Origin: Phorcus lineatus
Lineage: Eukaryota > Mollusca > Gastropoda > Trochida > Trochidae
DNA: 64,000 nt
Assembly: GCA_921293015.1 (NCBI GenBank)
Contig: OV121094.1
Coordinates: forward strand, 36,516,054-36,580,053
Reading direction: 5' to 3'
The position numbers and the translations under genes are program-made. Shown here in pieces: positions 61,501 through 64,000 of the stretch (position 1 is the stretch's first letter; each line of letters starts with the position of its first letter). The notes under the pieces are model-generated. The model worked only from the letters and a program-made list of their open reading frames with translations, did not search any database and was not told the DNA's origin.

Positions 61501-62861
61501 TAAACCAAGGTGCAGAGTCGGTTTTTGCAGTAAAGTAGTCTGTGTTCCAGGATATATATCCGACATGGTATCTTTTTTGATAAAGGAAAATTAATCAAGA
61601 TGTACATCTTATCGTTCTCAGAAAGAACGAAAGTTGGCCTGCCTGAACTTGTTGAAATCGTTGAGATTTTTCTGAGAGAGTACAAGATAAAAGATTAAGC
61701 ACAAGAAACATTCGTATATTTGAGAACTTTTGCAGCTTATTGTCATTCCTGTCAGGACACAGTCCATGATCGAAATTTCGAAATACATGTTTCTATGGGT
61801 TGAAATGCTTTGACAATATGTTTACAAAATGCTAAATAACTTCTTCCAATAATACGTACCTTTTAAATACCATATTGTAAATATCGATGCATTATTTCTA
61901 CTTATTTGTCACTTTCATTATTTTTTCAAGAGCCAAACAACGTGAACGAGGAAGCAAATTCTGTCGTATCGCTGTAAAAGGTAAAATTGGTAAAATTGGA
62001 TTTATGATTTTTTCCCTAACAATAATTGTTTCATTACATTAAAATAAAAGATATACAAAAAATATCTTATTACATTTCATATGTACAAGGAAGTCTCCTG
62101 AAGACTGGTATAGAAATCATCAGAACAGATTTGGGTTGTTTTTTAAATTACATCTTCTATATTGCTGAGCTGGTACATATAAATTTTATATCATGCACAT
62201 AAATATCATTACACATAAGATTGCCTGATGAGAAAAAGATAAAATGAAAGAACAATAGTCTACATCACCAGGATGAAATGAATTGAGAAAATGAAGTTGA
62301 CTCATTTGTTTTCAATTTAAATAAGAGTGAGAGAAAAACAAAACCATACATCAACTTTAACATTGAAGTGGAAATAAAATTGCAAAATGATACTAAATTT
62401 TATTATTTGAACAGGGATAAAGAATCTCAACAAGATAAATAGACTATCAGTTTAGTTTAGACCAATCATAGATTGAACTTTACAAATATTTTTGTAAAAA
62501 ATTCCCTTTGTGATAAATTTCTTTACAATGTCCATGCACAAAAAACTTAATGACAATGAATTCGATAACAAAATTTAATAACAGAGTATATATTTAGTTC
62601 AACATTTATTCTGATTCATGTTTTATCAAAAGAAAAATAATTTCCATTTCTATAATCAGTTGAACGTCTTTGTGAAAAATCAGATGATTCCGTTTTATTC
62701 ATGATAGATATTCATGAAACAGTACCTTATAGTAAACAATTTTGATTGTTGGTGTTCATATATTCTAGCTGTAACATTAACACACAAATTGTGGTAACCA
62801 TGACAAACGAATGAAAGTAACGAATACATCAAAAGCATTACCCATTTCTTTTCTGGGCAAC
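58573..62861. other. AT-rich stretch with weak exon candidates
   Basis: No element is recognised. A strong acceptor-like TTTTCTTTCCAG ends at about 59532 and opens a frame (DIKLWLPRFLVNVLVNFKF...), but no good donor or homology supports it. The exon candidate at 61063-61117 is listed separately. Confidence 0.4.
61063..61117 (+). other. Candidate exon (alternatively terminal, to 61210)
   Basis: TTTTATCTCAATTGTAG (to 61062) is followed by an open segment reading INRKSKETPLFQSHKMYL. CTA|GTAAGATG could be the donor. Without splicing there, the frame continues VRCNYENPKAESLMVHKNC and FHVEFRFFKKC to a TAA at 61208-61210. The segment is less AT-rich and polar in composition. No family is recognised. 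Confidence 0.22.
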
Positions 62862-62874
62862 ATTTGTAATAGAG

Positions 62875-63198
62875 TGTGAGTGAGTGAGTGAGTTGGGGTT
62901 TAACGTGCTTTCAACAATATTTCAGTTATTAAACACGTGGATGACAAGCATCCAAAAGAGAGTGGACAGATCAGGGAGAAAGGGATCGAAAGGATGAGGG
63001 AAAAGACGGAAAGAAAGGCATAGTGAGAGATAGAAAGCAGGATTTGGAAGGACTCAAATTTGGTCTGACTTCTACCCTTCGACCTGTCCAGCTTGGGTGC
63101 CCCTACCAGGAGCATGTAATCTCCGGCTGGCATAGCTCTCGGGGTCTCTGAAGCACTCAAACCACCACACCACGATAAGGTATTGAGTCCAGTGGTGG
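62875..63198 (-). mobile_element. 324-bp retroposon with exact 13-bp TSD, non-tRNA head
   Basis: ATTTGTAATAGAG is present exactly on both sides (62862-62874 and 63199-63211). Read on the minus strand, the 3' end is GTTAAACCCCAACTC followed by (ACTC)n, the same tail module as the SINE at 46952-47271. The 5' part (from about 63190 leftward: GGACTCAATACC..., GGTAGGGGCACCCAAGC, AAGCTGGACAGGTCG) has no tRNA-like A or B box. It reminds me of leader sequences of invertebrate retrotransposons, from memory only. Its last half is purine-rich on the plus strand. The 86-codon minus-strand frame at 62900-63160 lies within it and is probably incidental. Confidence 0.85.
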
Positions 63199-63262
63199 AT
63201 TTGTAATAGAGAGTACCTTACCTTTAAGAATAATTAATAAAGAGTTTTCTCTGTGCTTTCAG

Positions 63263-63328
63263 ATTACAGTTGACATACAAGCAACACGTGTTACCTCTGT
63301 TTTTACGGCTAAAATTAAAGTTTCATGC
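63263..63328 (+). other. Candidate exon, phase 0 (open to 63402)
   Basis: TTTTCTCTGTGCTTTCAG (to 63262) is a strong acceptor. The following frame reads ITVDIQATRVTSVFTAKIK, then VSC, to a possible donor TGC|GTAATA. Without splicing it runs on (VIYSQTIVMNGESKAEIPRS...) to a TGA at 63400-63402. The candidate at 63486 is in compatible phase 0, which gives a 157-bp intron. No family is recognised. Confidence 0.3.
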
Positions 63329-63485
63329 GTAATATATTCGCAAACAATCGTAATGAATGGAGAATCCAAAGCCGAGATACCAAGAAGCCAAGAACCATGA
63401 GTTGCCAACGTTTTAATTCCTACCATCTCTGCATTATCCTTGAATTGGTTTCACAATGTTTTCTTATCATATTCATTGTCAACAG

Positions 63486-63549
63486 GGTACATATGTTCAT
63501 AAGGAGGAATACAATTACAACACGATGGAAAAGAAATCACAATACAAAG
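63486..63549 (+). other. Candidate exon, 64 bp
   Basis: A long pyrimidine-rich tract ending CAACAG (to 63485) is followed by the open segment GTYVHKEEYNYNTMEKKSQYK. AAAG|GTAAGG is a strong donor. The reading frame starts in phase 0 and ends in phase 1. The polar composition is unlike the AT-rich chance frames nearby. If it and 63263-63328 are real, a host gene continues to the right of the window. Confidence 0.33.
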
Positions 63550-64000
63550 GTAAGGTAGCGTTACATTTTCCCCAAGGAACTATACAGTTACATATGTTAA
63601 CAGTATTTTTTAAAATTCAAATGATGCCTTAGTACAACATTAAATTTCGAAAACAATTGTAGTCGAAAGAAATCTTTGAATATCGAATTTTGTAGCTACA
63701 GGACGGTAACATAATACTCTCTGCATCTTTTTGGAGGCATTGCACGTTCATCGTACTGCAATGTTCATATTTCACAATGACTTGATGCACATCAAGTACG
63801 TTTTCAAACAAGTACTTGTTTTCAGAAAATGTCAGGATAGTTTGTCGCCTTGTGCTTCCTTAGAGTTTAATTTACATATCAGGTGAATACAGTCATAAAA
63901 TCAAATAAGAAAGCACTATTAGTCTCTGGTGTTATTAGGTTACAGAAATACCTGTCAGTCCTGCTGAATATAAACATAAATGCGTATACTCACGCTCTTG

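Overview
The window is AT-rich (by eye about two-thirds A+T), intron- or intergenic-like animal DNA. I find no complete protein-coding host gene. The repeats (Tc1-type transposons, several LINE clades, tRNA-derived SINEs, a retroposon with a GAGT tail followed by a 'gttggggtttaac' module, MITEs) are what I would expect of a marine invertebrate, most likely a mollusc. I cannot name the species from the sequence, and the host guess rests on general familiarity with such repeats.

Layout. 1-7470 is almost featureless apart from a short 13-mer hairpin (2.13 kb), a 157-bp foldback (2.78 kb) and a weak exon candidate (5.3 kb). 7.47-8.28 kb is an eroded Tc1-like transposon. 15.02-16.42 kb is a better preserved Tc1-like element with 26-bp TIRs, TA flanks and a broken DD34E transposase. 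17.62-17.75 kb is a (TC)67 microsatellite that abuts the 3' end of a minus-strand L1/Tx1-like LINE (17.75-21.06 kb). At 23.5 kb there is a SINE with an (ATT) tail, then a 212-bp tandem duplication (23.88-24.30 kb), then a 1,245-bp palindromic DNA transposon with an exact 8-bp target duplication (24.61-25.86 kb). A 302-bp MITE with an exact 9-bp target duplication is at 30.4 kb; relatives lie head-to-head at 46.4-46.9 kb. A 17-bp minisatellite (34.3-35.65 kb) is interrupted by an inserted repeat. A tRNA-derived SINE family is present at 26.0, 39.4 and 46.95 kb, the last with an exact 12-bp target duplication. LINE tails lie at 32.1, 45.4 and 56.3 kb.

The most striking object is 53.48-58.57 kb. 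It is a giant foldback of about 5.1 kb whose two inverted arms are each a satellite-like array of about 62-65-bp units (roughly 1.5 and 1.7 kb). The arms are capped by clusters of perfect 16-bp palindromes and enclose a loop of about 1.4 kb that carries a LINE 3' fragment.

The right end (60.9-63.6 kb) has a 324-bp retroposon with an exact 13-bp target duplication and three short open segments bounded by good splice-site motifs. Another such segment lies at 50.54-50.66 kb. These may be exons of a host gene lying mostly outside the window, but nothing identifies the protein. All mobile elements appear non-autonomous or inactivated.
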